Notes under the pieces: model-generated | Databases searched by the model: none | Told to the model about the DNA's origin: nothing | Seen by the model: only the letters and a program-made list of their open reading frames with translations | From: Balanoglossus misakiensis | Taxonomy: Eukaryota > Hemichordata | Length of the DNA: 64,000 bases | Direction: 5' to 3' | NCBI GenBank assembly: GCA_040954595.2 | Contig: CM082581.2 | Span: 7,068,001 to 7,132,000, forward strand | In this document: positions 12,106-24,400 of the stretch, piece by piece | How the letters are laid out: every line of letters starts with the position of its first letter | Position numbering within the stretch: position 1 is the stretch's first letter | Program-made: the position numbers and the translations under genes

Positions 12106-12397
12106 TGATTAGCGGGAGATTTTTAGCACGTGATTCAGAGTACATCATCTGGTTAAGTGGTTTGCCTTTTAGTATCTCAAATATCTAAGAAATGTTGGAT
12201 GAAAAAAAAAATCTTAGTAGAAATTAACCATAATTGTTTTTAACAATCCTTAATCGGGACGTAAGTGAAATTTCATTTTGGTGTTTCTGAGCGAACAGAC
12301 AGATTGAAATAGTTACATTTCTGTCGGTGTCTGTACATGTGGGGGAAAACAACGTGACTGCTGGAAACTGCATAAGCCAAAGTAAAGCGACAAGAAA
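12106..12397. promoter_or_regulatory. Bidirectional promoter of HIGD2A and NOP16
   Basis: These 292 bases hold both transcription starts of the divergent pair. An E-box CACGTGA lies at 12127-12133, about 25 bases from the HIGD2A ATG. There is no TATA box in a useful position. The same head-to-head pair exists in human, as I recall. Confidence 0.7.
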
Positions 12398-14149
12398 ATG
12401 CCGAACAAAAGGTCAAAACGGAAGAAGTTTAAGTATAACATCAATAGAAAGAGGCTGTGGAAGAAATCAAAGAAAGTACCTGAGATACAGTGGTGAGTAT
12501 GAACACGACGCCAGTGTATGAGTCTACAGTCTATGCAATGGTAACCCTATGGCGGAAGTCATGGAAGTGTGGGCACGAATAGATTCTCCGTGAACTTTTA
12601 GCAGGGAGGCGGCGCAGCCACGGCCGGACACTCTCATCACACTCGTAAGGCTATCTGGTGGCAAGTTCAATAGAGGGAGTGTGGTTTTAGGATGGGGGAT
12701 ATGTCTCCCTTTGCGAGTTTGCCAGAATATTTGGGGTGGGGGTTTGGTGGATTCCTCTCTGGCATGGAGGGGGGGGGGGGGGGGAGGTATGTAATACCAT
12801 ACCTCCATGGTAATACGTCCAACATTAGCCTGGTCTCCATACCCAATGTATTTTAGATAGACTCAGACACACTTGTGCGTGAGTCTATCTAAAACACACT
12901 GGGTATTGATACCAGGCTACCCCAACATGTGAGTGACATTATTTTATGGGGCACTGGTGTCCCCCCCCCCTCCCCCGGCAAATTTCTAGGGAGTGCCAAC
13001 ATGTCAACAGGGGGTGAATCCCCCAGCCCTGTCTAGATGAAACACAGGACACTGTACTGTTGTTTTGTATTTTAAAAAATCATGATCGTCTGAATGATCG
13101 GATGTCTCACAAAATCAAATCCTTGCATTTGTATCTTATGTACAGCGCACAGATTAAGGAGGCATGGGATAAAAGGAAATCGGTGAAAGATAATCTGGCA
13201 GACATGGGATTGGCTGTGGACCCCAACACAGCTATACCAATACCCAAATCAGTGGTGAGTCAACTCTTCATGATTCTCAACAGTTTTTGATTTACCTTGA
13301 ACAAGTCTGAGTATGTATGATTTTTGTCTGCTATGGACTCTGAATGTTATGCTGTCTTAAACACCGAGCAGATTGCTTATTTATTAAACTCTGCTATTTT
13401 CCACACAGGGACCATTCAGGGCCGAATCCATGGAACTGGATGCCATGTCGAAGAAACCATCCAAGACACACGTCGTAGAAGGTGAGAAATATCGCTGATG
13501 ATTATGTCTCCCATTCTGTTTCATAAAAGTAGATGTATTAAGAAGTTGGACCTCTACAGACCTCTTCTGAGAACTGTACATTTATGATTCTATTTGCAGA
13601 GCTTGAAGTAGAAGCCAGTATACCAGGGAAAAAGACACTGAGATTATCAAGGCCTGAAATATCATTTTGTACCTACATGATGGAGACATATGGTGAAGAC
13701 TATAAGGTATTGTCATGTTTTGTTAACATATCAGGTAACAATAAGTGGATAAGATGGTGCAACTGCTTCGAAACATGTCCTGAAAAATAACGTGATGCTG
13801 CTGTATATACATGTGCAGTCTCCCACCTGATGATGCAAATCACCGTAGCGCCACCCAGTGGCATTAAATAAACATTCCTTCGTACAGTTCATTTCCCCAT
13901 TTACTGCTGGAACCTTGTGAACAGCATAGACTCGATGACGGTCAAGGACACATGAAACAATGTGAAATATTAAATGACACTCTTCTTGTTTGACAGGCCA
14001 TGGCACGGGATGACAAAAACTATTACCAGGACACACCCAAGCAAATACGAAATAGGATAAAGGCGTTTAAAAATGTCCCAGACCAATACAAGAAATATCT
14101 GGAAGAGAAGAAATCCGGAACAGGTACCTCTGCCATGGATACGTCGTGA
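12398..14149 (+). CDS. NOP16: Nucleolar protein 16, 60S ribosome biogenesis factor
   Basis: Five exons (12398-12492, 13146-13254, 13409-13481, 13600-13706, 13997-14149) keep phase throughout and encode 178 residues, the same length I recall for human NOP16. Family signatures are plain. There is a very basic N-terminus with NINRKRL (15-21) matching the VNRKRL motif. EAWDKRKSVKDNLADMG is followed by LAVDPNTAIP. The C-terminal part has GEDYK and ARDDKNYYQDTPKQIRNRI. The protein acts in the nucleolus in late pre-60S particle maturation. A poly(A) signal AATAAA follows the stop by 18 bases. The first intron (12493-13145) hosts a large hairpin and a dispersed repeat. The ATG choice follows the conserved MPxxxxKxR start. 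Confidence 0.95.
12826..12919. repeat. 94-base near-perfect hairpin, MITE-like (family A)
   Basis: The left arm starts TAGCCTGGT and runs through ATACCCA and TTTTAGATAGACTCA. The right arm mirrors it as TGAGTCTATCTAAAA, TGGGTAT and ACCAGGCTA. The loop is about 14 bases. CCAACAT occurs on both sides (12819-12825 and 12922-12928) and could be a target-site duplication, though two extra C residues separate the right copy from the arm. There is no open frame. This fits a non-autonomous DNA-transposon remnant. Confidence 0.8.
12993..13042 (+). repeat. Dispersed repeat, copy 2
   Basis: Matches 5638-5692 in the same orientation, with shared GTGCCAACATG, GGGTGAATC, GCCCTGT and TAGATGAAAC. It lies directly after a C-rich run. 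Confidence 0.6.
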
Positions 14150-14166
14150 TAATCTTGGATATATAA

Positions 14167-14172
14167 AATAAA
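14167..14172 (+). terminator. NOP16 poly(A) signal
   Basis: AATAAA lies 18 bases after the NOP16 stop and runs into an A-rich tract, implying a very short 3' UTR. Confidence 0.7.
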
Positions 14173-16134
14173 AAAAAATGTAAATATGTCAAGTATCCTT
14201 GGTTGTGTCGTGTGATAGTCTGCATGTGAGGTACTGGTTTGTTGCGGCCTGGTGGCATTGGCTCTGACTGGAATCAATGTTTCAACTCTTTTGTACAGCA
14301 TCACAAAGAGCACTTTGGCAACTGATATTGTCAAGGTCAAGAACATTCACAGGTCAGCTTTCAGTTCCTTGTCATCGCCAAGGTCACTGCTAATTCAAAC
14401 CTTGTACTTTGATGAATCTGTTTAACTTTTAGTGGTCTGATTGTCGGGGAAATTTGATGTACGAGTGTTGCAGTCAGTACTAATAGTCACCAAGTCAAAA
14501 TGTTGAATTTTATGCAGTATGTGACTGACCATGGTGCGTGTGAAAAAAGTCTCATTTTTAAAGCTGAATTAGCTCTAAATTTTGGCTATTCTTTCTGTGG
14601 TTTTGTTTTGTGTATCTACTGCAGTTTCTTATTCAAATCTTCGAAGCATTATGAAATGCCTAATATGTACTTGTGTGTACAGTCAGTCAGCATTGTTATT
14701 GTTGAAAATTGAATTCGTCTTGACTAGAATTCATTTTTCAAGAATACAAATGTAAAACATTTGTTACTGGTGTATGCTGATAAACAGAGTACTGGGTATT
14801 TTAGTGCCGTGATGAGTAGAATAAGAAATTGCATTTGGTACACTGAACAAACTACTTTGGGGGGGGGGGGGGGGGGACGCTGATTAGCCATAAGTTAGAG
14901 TTCCTTGCCCCCGTCCCAAGAAAAGACTACAAAGAACACAGTTACATCAAAAAATACTTTTATTTCATTAAAGTATACCAAAACGTCTGTGATATGTGAA
15001 AAGCCATTGATCATCACCCTAAATGAGTGGGGAAAAAAATTAAATCACAAATTGCGATTTTTTTCAAAAAAATGTCACCATCTCAGTCAAACGCATTAGC
15101 CTTTTTTCGTCAGGTGTTCAAAAAATCAATCTGATGGTTACAAAAATTGTAAAATCATAACATGGGCAGTTGAAAATGGCTAAACACACGGTAAATATTG
15201 AATGACAGGACAAAGATTGAATTTGTGTTCGGTGAAATCTGAAGACACACGCACAGAAACAAACACAACCCCTTCACACAAAAATACAATACTATGTGGA
15301 CGGCATAATAAAATGCTATGTAATGCTGTAGAAGATCTTTGGTAGGTAAAAAAAAAAAAATCGAAAATTTTCAAAATTAATGGTGCACACACTTGTTTTG
15401 TAACTTGCGTTACAAAAAATGGACGGAATTGAATAAAGGCAATAATTGAATAAAGTCGCATCAGTGACAAATAATTAGTGATAAAAGTAGTCAGTTTTGT
15501 AAAATATTGAACTAACCAATGGTTGCATGTATCGACCAATAATTAGCGATATAAAGTTATCACAGATATAAAGTTGGACGGAGTTGAAATACAAAATGGA
15601 CGGAATTAAACAAACCAACTGCAATGTACTTAGATCAGTGACACATGACTAGAATTAAAGTTATCACGTTTGTAAAATTAGGATGAAATATCTCTTGTGA
15701 TGTAAACTGCAAGAAGGATACCCATTATCAAAGACAAGACACATTTGCAGATAATATATTAGAAAGATGGCAGACCCTTTACTCAAACATTTGAGCTTGT
15801 GCCATTGGAGAGCTAGTGGTCAAAAATTTGTAATCAGTGCGTAAGTTGTCAAAATGACACAAAAAATTAACAGCCACTTTAGAAAGCTATCTTTCTTTTT
15901 TTTATTGATTATTTTCTTTAATTATAAGTTCACACTTGACTGTCCGAAATTTGTACATGTACAACCGGGTCAAAGGTCATGAAAAATTGGACGGATTCTC
16001 TGGAAGGTGTCGGTCGGCAGAACAAATGTGTGTAAATAACTTTGCAGACGGCAATACAGAACCTTTCTGTGAAAAGGGAAAAAAATTAGCTTTGGTGAAT
16101 TTTGTTTTTCTACTTATGTTGTTATGTAATGTTG
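14173..16134. other. Convergent intergenic region between NOP16 and the THEG-repeat gene
   Basis: This is an AT-rich spacer with an 18-base G run at 14859-14876 and several A- or T-rich tracts around 15060-15370. The right end is the 3' UTR of the THEG-repeat gene. No further gene was recognised. Confidence 0.55.
15901..15906 (-). terminator. Probable poly(A) signal of the THEG-repeat gene
   Basis: TTTATT on the plus strand is AATAAA on the coding strand, 229 bases beyond the TAA at 16135-16137. It is embedded in a T-rich stretch, so the call is tentative. Confidence 0.5.
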
Positions 16135-18435
16135 TTAACGTTGAATGGGTTGGGAGAGCTCCTCTATCCGTGGCGGACACCGTGCCCTCTTGGCTGCTTC
16201 GCTCACGATAAACGCATCGGGATTGAATTGCACGTGGTCCATGGTGGCGCGGATGATCGGATGGGACAGCTCTTCCGTCCTCGGTGTGGGCACGGCCTTT
16301 TTAGCCGCTTTGGTCACCGGCCACTGGATGGTGCGCGCCGGCAGGTAACCGTCGGAGACGCTCTTCGTCTTGGCCAGCTCCATCTGGCGGGGCGTTGCCG
16401 TGGCGTGCCTGGCGCTTTTCGACACCTGGCGACAAATTTAGAAATTTTTAGAGACAACGTTATATTTTCAGAGTAACGTTAATTACTGTTCACCACCATG
16501 GTTCAGTCCAAACCCATAGTGTTCTGTGGTAAGATTGGACCTCTAAAGAAGGAACCGAGGGTGGTGAAAGTTAAAGTGTAGTTCTTATAAGCTGGTGCCA
16601 TGTCTTGTTCAGCACCACGCAGAAATCTTGAGCTATATCTCGGCTGCCGTGAAAGCTTTCTATGCTCGTTGTGTGACAGCGTTTCAGAACTTCCCTCATG
16701 ATACAACACTGTGTGCTTGGGTGGTGTTACATGTATTAGGTTGTTAGTTACTCACAGGCCACATAGAATCCCTGAAAGGTCCTTCTGGTCTGCTCTTGGG
16801 TCGTGCCAACATCTCTAGTCTGGGTGTTGCACTCGAAGACAGAGCCGCTTTGGGAATTCTGGTTTCAATCTACCGGGGATATGGGAAAACAAAAGTTCAC
16901 ATGACGATAGAACTTTTGAACTTTATATTATATGTTTCTTGGTATAATGTGTTGTGGTATTTACTGACAACAACAGTGATGATTTACTTCGTTGTATTAT
17001 ATATCTGTACCATAAATGCAGTCGGAACCTGATCGACCTGAACTGGGTTATATTTGAAGCAAATCTTAACCCCTTCCCCAAAACAAAGAAACTTTGTATA
17101 ACCCACAGCCCCTTAAATGTCACTATTATCAGTTCTGGCGTAACCAATGTTGTTGATTGTAATGTCCTAAATATGCACAATGCACTTTATCTGTCTTCAG
17201 CAGGTAGTTACACAAGGAATGAAAGCTGTTAGACAGAGCAGATTTGCATCAGGTCAAAGATTGCAGCCACTGCAATGCTGATGGGAACCAAACTCAAGCA
17301 TACACACACCTCTCTGGCTGGTAGGAAATCTCGATGAACAGCCTTGGTCTGAGCCAAGGATTCTATCCGTTCCCTCTCTGCTGCCCTCTTGGCCGCTTCT
17401 TCCACTGTCCAGATTGGTGATTCTCGCCCACAACTGAATGTATGTTCGTGCCTAAGAGAGGAATTTAAAATCATGCATTAAAGCCTCAGTAGCTGCCATT
17501 TTTAAAAATTATTTTAATGAAGAATGGGTTCACATAATATTAATCTCAGATTATAGCTGTACATAAAAATGTGAACAAGCTGTACATTTGAATGTGGAAC
17601 AAATACAATATTAAACGGGTGCTGCACCCATTTATTCAACGGCCATTGTAAGAGTACACAGCTATTGTGGTATGTGGGTATTTGAGCCTACCAATGCTGG
17701 CTTATACAGTAGTTACCTGTCTTCCCTAAACGCCTGGGGTGGAAGCTTGTGTCCAGCTAAGGTTGCCACACGATCAGTCGACTTCCCTTTGGCCGCTTGA
17801 GGACTGACTTCCAAGATGACTGAGCCACGACCACAGCTGTACACAAACTCAGGTCTAAAAAAGATCAAACAAAATCATAACCTGACTGTAAAAGAAGTGA
17901 TGTTTTATCAATTATGTCGCTTTGAATATCTAAAAAAAATACGTGTTAGAGATTTGTGAAAACAAACTGGCTTATATTTTATTTCTTGACAATGGGTCAT
18001 TAACTATCAAGAAACACATTAATATTTCATGTTGCGTACGTCACAATGTCAAATGCAAACAATGGTCTTGATTGGAAACAAGTCCTATGTCATGTCACAG
18101 TGAAGTCGACAAATATTTAATTTCTTGAAATATTTTTACCAAGATGAAAGCTCGGCTTATTGCTTTTGTAATTATATTTGATCTTCGGATATAAATCATT
18201 AAGTACAAATCTTACCTGTTCAGTCTGTCTCCCTGAAAGTTTCTCTTTGGTTCCGAGAGGACAGCTAGTCTGGGTGTGGCATTTGATTTTAAGGCATTTT
18301 CTGGTATTGGCCACATGGGATCTTGGTTCCCCCAAACCATGTTGGGTCTGAAAAGAAATTGAAACTTCTCATTGTAACCTATGAAATATGCACTTATTGT
18401 ATGAAACTGAGGATATACTTTCTGCAGAGATTGTT

Positions 18436-18468
<33 letters not shown>

Positions 18469-21400
18469 GGGGTTGAGGGAGAGAGAGATCAAGAACAGGC
18501 AAATGGGGAGAGAGGAAGGAAGGGAGGTATAAACAGGGGGTGAGATGGGGAGGGGCAGATAATAGACAATGGGGAGGGTGTTGTGTGTTACGCAAATTGA
18601 CATAAACATAACATGGTCACACATTCTTACCCAAAGCTTGTCAGCCAGATGCATTTTGATTCTTTAGGTTGTGCTAATTCATAGATCCTCTCCCTGTATT
18701 AAAAATAGAGAAAGAGTACATGGTGAATTAAAATTTTATGGTTGATTCTGAACGAGTCAGTGTACATGTTAGGCATTGCCTAATCTATGCTAGGTTCTCC
18801 AGACAGGTACCATTGCCTAAAAGCTGAAATTTGAGGACATAAGGTGCACATGTACATTTGTCGAGGTTTAGATGTTTCAAAATGAAGATGTGCACATTTG
18901 CATATCAACGACGTCACTGAAAAACATGTGACTTGTATTGTCCTTTGTATGTTCATTATTACTAAAAGAAAATCAACACAACTTTTTAAATTACAATAAC
19001 GCTCCTTAGCAACAGTTGCCTAGCAACAGTTTCAATCCTAACACTCCTCCAGTGCTGTGTTCACGACAGCAGGGGTTAGTGTATACAAATCAAATGTCAG
19101 CCCAGATCAAATCTCGAAACTATTTTTCACTACCTCTCTATTTACTAGTAAAGCACGATCAATAAACTTTGAAAGCGGTTTAGGGTTTCAAATCTCTTTA
19201 GACCCCGTGGGTTTCTTTCCTTTCTTCAAATTTAAAAAAACTGGGACTCTTTAAGCTTCAGAGAAAGCGTTTGCAAATGAAGCCCCTCAGAGAGTTAATT
19301 CCCTCTCATTTTAGAATATTTGTTGGCTGGGGGTATAAGATCTCTTTATTAGGCCTTCAGTCAAGCTATACAATTGGAATGATTAGTTTAAATGCTATGC
19401 AAATTATCTCGCGTCCCTTTTCTGGGTTATTAACTTTAGAGTGGTCTGCAGGTAACCGTGAAATGCAATACCCTGCCAAGACCTGAAAATCGCTGTTTGT
19501 TTAGTCTGTGAGCAAATTTTGGTGGCAAATTTTCAAAAAAAAAAAATGTGGAGTATTCAAATAACTTGGCAGGTTAACAGGCCTGGGTGATGGAAGTTTA
19601 GGCACTTTGGATCTGTTAATCATTGCAATTTCTACCGACTTTGTTAGAATCTGTCTGAGTTGATCCAATCAACTGTTTTCCTAGTCTGACTCTGAGAACA
19701 GGGTAACCATGTGAACAAGGCAGTGTTGAAGTTGATCTCTAACTGTGGTGATTACCAGCAAAATGCCATTTTCAATTTAGAACACCTGAGCTTATTGTTG
19801 TCTCTATCTGATTAAACACCATTGTTCATACTCAGATAGTCCTCTTTTGATGCGATTTGTGGAGGGACAACTCTTTCAAGTATGGAGTGAGCATGGTAAA
19901 CTTGATTGTGAATACCAAGTTTTAAATTTCCAGGCTTTAAATCGTCGAACAACCAACACCTCACTAAGTACTGAGTGATTTATACTCTCATAGTTTCACT
20001 GTGTTAGAAAAAACCCTCAAACATCAGCTCTCCCGCCCTTACTGTACAACAAAAGAAGGGCTTTTAAATCCTTGAATGAGAGTAAATCTGCCAAAAAACT
20101 GAAGGCTAACTACCTGCTTACTTCTTCCATGCTGTGTCGGCGATAGAGTGTTGGAAGCACAGTGTCACATTTTTGCATAAAATCTCAAATTACGGGTCAC
20201 AAAATGCTCTACTGGAGACACGAAACCGCCACAGTGTTTATGTTTTTCCTCAGTCAGTAAAGAGTTGAAACAGTTTTGGTGTTAGCTCGTGACCCATTTC
20301 GCTTGTACACTTGACGACCTGATTTGCATAATTACCCTCCTTGTCTCTCCCACTGCTTCTCTAAGTCTTTTCCCCCCCCCCCCCGATTTAAATGAATGGT
20401 GTGACGAACAAGGTGGGATTCTTTTGTTTTTCGACCTCTCTTTATCAACTCCGGCCGCCCACTGCTTCCCTTGCATGTATCTGAATGGCCTTCTGATCTA
20501 TTGAATGGGGCCAAGTATCGATCCGTAGGCCTCATTAAATATTCATAAATCAAGGAATTTGTTTATAGTTACCGAATGAATGGCCACGCGGCGTGGACTC
20601 AGAGACACTTGCAGGGTGCACGCCAAAGTAATTTCAAACCTGCGGCAGGTATTTTCCGAATTTTAAAACATCCCTTCAAAAGTAAGCAATAGTTTCTCCA
20701 AACAGGTGCATGTCAACATGGCACTGGTTTGAAGAAATGTCACTTCCTTGGCAACTGTTGCTATGGCGACCACTGTTGCTACAACTAACTTCTACCCCGA
20801 AATCTGCCTTCTAGGTAATTCTACCCAGAGTGAACTTGTTACTAGGCTGTTTTTTTTAAAAAAAAAACACTCATGCTCGTTTCAGATACTCAACTACCTG
20901 TAAATGCTTAATCAAGGTCTTTACGAAGGGTCTATTAAAATATACTTCAGCACTTGACTTAAAGCTATTAAAAGCATTATTAATCTAAGTTAACAGGGAA
21001 AAGGCACGTACATGTCCTTCCTCTTTTCAAATAATGCCAACAATGTTGATCCTATCATGTACTAGGTTTAATTTTGTTTTTGCAAATACTTCAAAATCTA
21101 TGGTTATGGATAGCAATGGTAAAAGACAGTACTTGTCTGATGTTATGTAACAATACAGTCACACATCTCAGTGCCATGTGTGTTGGTTTACGTAACCAGG
21201 AGACAAATGCTGTTGTAACTGTAATATATGGTCTGACGTACAGTACACCACATTGTGACATGTAACTGTTCCGATATTAGGCAGTTTACAAAAACATGCA
21301 CAACATATAGGGAACTGAGCAAGAATTACTGAATTTTGACGACAGACTCTCTGAAGTTCTCAAGAGCTAACCCATCCAAGTATTATTAAAAAGTAATTTG

Positions 21401-24400
21401 CGTTAGCGATTTTCCACTGTCGGTAAATGAAGTTTTGCACAACAAGTGCTGAGTGCTGTTTAAACTGAACAGATGGACTGAATACTATACAGTCTGTCCA
21501 GTGTTTGCTGTCCACTTGAAAAAGTCTGGCCAGCCTAACAATAATCAGAGATTATCTATCTCAGGTAAACTCCCTTTTGTTATTGAAGTTAACATTAAAT
21601 ATTTAAGATTTACACTGGATAAAAACTGAAAGAAAGAAAAATGTGACTCATTTTGAACTGTCGTTTCATGAATCATTTTTATATTCTACAAAAATCAAGC
21701 ATTCTTGAATATTATAGTGCCTGAGCATACTTCTAGCCTTGTCTGGGATGTGTATTTTGACCATATTGATTTTGTCCGCAAACATGACGATGTCAGTCAA
21801 CAGTGTTAAAATAGAAACTACACCTATGCTGGAATGTTTTTTTTTCTCCTTTTTTGTAAAAAACACAATTTCTATACTATTCAATTCTAATCAAAGTTGG
21901 TACAAAATCAACTTCAGAGATAAACCTGAAGCATTTCAATGTTTTCATGATGAAATATTTGTTTCTGTTGGAAATCTTGGTATGTGAATTCAGTATGTTT
22001 GTTGAAGTGTCCATTACAGTGTAGTTGACAACTATATTCTGATATTTCCATCAAATATTGGCTGGTTTAACTGTCAATACAAATATATTTCAGTTGTGTA
22101 ATCAGCACTTGTGCACACCAAGTATTGAGGCTGAATGAAGTTTTGTGTATATCAACCCCATAAGTTTATTGATCGTATAATGTTTATCATGCAGGAAATA
22201 CTTGTACATTTTATCCTACATTTTATGGGCATGCATGTACAGGTGGATATCTTCAATTAAATTATGCATATGAGTGCATTAAAGTCAGATATTCTATCAT
22301 TTTCAACTGTCAGAACTATTGTCCTATTTTGCACAAGTTGTGGTAGCAAAAACTTCAAATCCATATACTTAGTGTAGAGAGTATTCTATATATATACATC
22401 ATAGTACAAAAAAAGTCAATTAAAAACTTGTACTTACATGCCCCTTAGTCCTCTGCGACTGTTCGGTCGCCTCTCAACTGGAAAGAGAAAAAAAAAAGAA
22501 AAATGAATGGGAGTTAATCTTGGACATGTCTGTGTATTGATTGAAAAAGCTCAATGCTTCGAAGTGCAAACAAGAGAGAATTTAGGTAGATGGTATATTT
22601 GACCCATGTTTTTGTGGGCATCTATTGGCGGCAACTTGACGACGCCTTTCTTGGCTTTTTTCTTGTTTCCTTGAGTCATGGCTGCTGGCAATCTTGAGGT
22701 GTCCCGTCAAAATCAGCGAAAAAATAGAGTTACATAGATCTGGTCTGGGGCATAATCCCTGCCCGGCAGTGGAAACTGTCAGTCTGCAACAACAGACAAG
22801 AACACGCTGGCCAGTTTTTGCGGGGGTCGCTTTTGTGTTCAAGGAGTTTTGTTCTGCTCGGCTGGTGTGCGTGCGTTCACAGGTGGTTGGTCTTCTAGGG
22901 CGATGTAAACACCCCTATTGTCCTCCCGGGGAGTTTTATCCCTCAGTAGATCCCCATGCCAATGCGTTCAATTCTTCTTTTTTGTTTCTTTCTTTCTTTC
23001 CCCTGCTTAAGACTGGATTCCGAGCTGGCGGTGTTTTCACGGTCCTGGATCTTGCGTCTCTGGTGGACGGTCGCCAAATAAGCAATCCGGGCACAGTGCA
23101 ATTGTGTTGGCGACTCGCTCCAGAGACTGGCGATCTGTCTCGCAGACTCCCCTGAGTTGAGTCTGCAGACGCGAATGACGGAACGATCCTTGTTTGAAGA
23201 TTTGCGCGAGCCCAAGTTGCCAGGGAAGAAAGCAGGGGTCCTCAGACAGCACTTCAAGTGTCTGCACTCACTTGAACGACTCCCGCGCGCCAGCTAAACT
23301 GCAGCCAGAGGAAACTGTTGCTAAGGGTGTGTGCATAATGTATGCAGCGCTGCATGTATACTTAATAAACCGACAGGTGGATCTCCAATGCTCCTTACTC
23401 CAACCCTTTTTAAATATACATCGACCCCAGTAAATTCGTGATGAAAGATTTAGCAGGGCTGTGTCAACTATTCCCAGGTTGAATAAAACAACACCGGTAC
23501 AGCTGTTTCGCGTCACACTACATCCCCGCCAACAATGCCCTGTTATTAATTTTTCAGCACCTGAAATTTCATTTCCTGAAATCTTAATGCGGTACGATCG
23601 GCCCGGAACACCGCTAAGCAGGCCGCCATTCAACCAGGGCTACACGGCAGCTCTGATTTCTTTTCTCTCTCTGTCTCATTGTAATTGTCCGCGCTTAATC
23701 CCGGCAAAGCTGCTTTGCACGGAGCCTCCAAAAATAACAACAACATATTTTTGTTGAGCAGAGGGGGTTAAAGTCGCCCAGAAAGGGCCCAAGTCAAATA
23801 GTGTAATTAGCCCTTTGTGGTTGCCCATTGTGGAGCGTTGGTTTTGGCGTTCTGTATTGATCGCGTCGCAGGGGGCGTTACGTCACTGCGAAATTCCCCA
23901 ACCTGATGTGAAGTTCATTGGTGATGTGCAGTTATTTCTCATCTGAATATTAACATCCTCTTTTGACTGAATGTTAATTAGTGCATGAAAGAAATGCTAC
24001 TCTACAACAGGTGCCACCTTGTACTTGTATGTAGTATAGCACTGTACTGGTTTATTTCAATGTTAGGTTGCAATTAACTTGGGGCTTGGACTGCAGTATG
24101 AGAAACTTAGGGTTTAATTGATAACTTTTTTTTCTCTGAGAGATGACTAACAAGGTACCCACAGTCTGTGATATATCAGTTTGTCAATAATTAATCAGCT
24201 AATTAAAAGATTCATATTACAAGCAAGCTGATAAATCATTGAGTCATGAATGCTTAAATGTATACTGATAGATATTGCTAATATCACAGCTTGACGATAA
24301 CATTATTAAAGAGTGATATATGGCAAAGATATGTTTTTTTTCTTCATTATATTTCCTAAAATTCCCCTTTTCCTAAAATTATACTAAAGGCACTAAATTT

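Larger units (their letters stand above)
12493..13145 (+). other. NOP16 intron 1, repeat-loaded
   Basis: The donor is GTGAGT and the acceptor is TGTACAG. The intron holds a 16-base G run at 12769-12784, the 94-base hairpin at 12826-12919, a C run at 12961-12970 and the dispersed repeat at 12993-13042, so much of it is repeat-derived. Confidence 0.75.

Noticed and set aside
22694-23155. 153-codon frame in a CpG-rich patch
   Set aside because: Several frames on both strands are open here because of base composition. No domain is recognisable.
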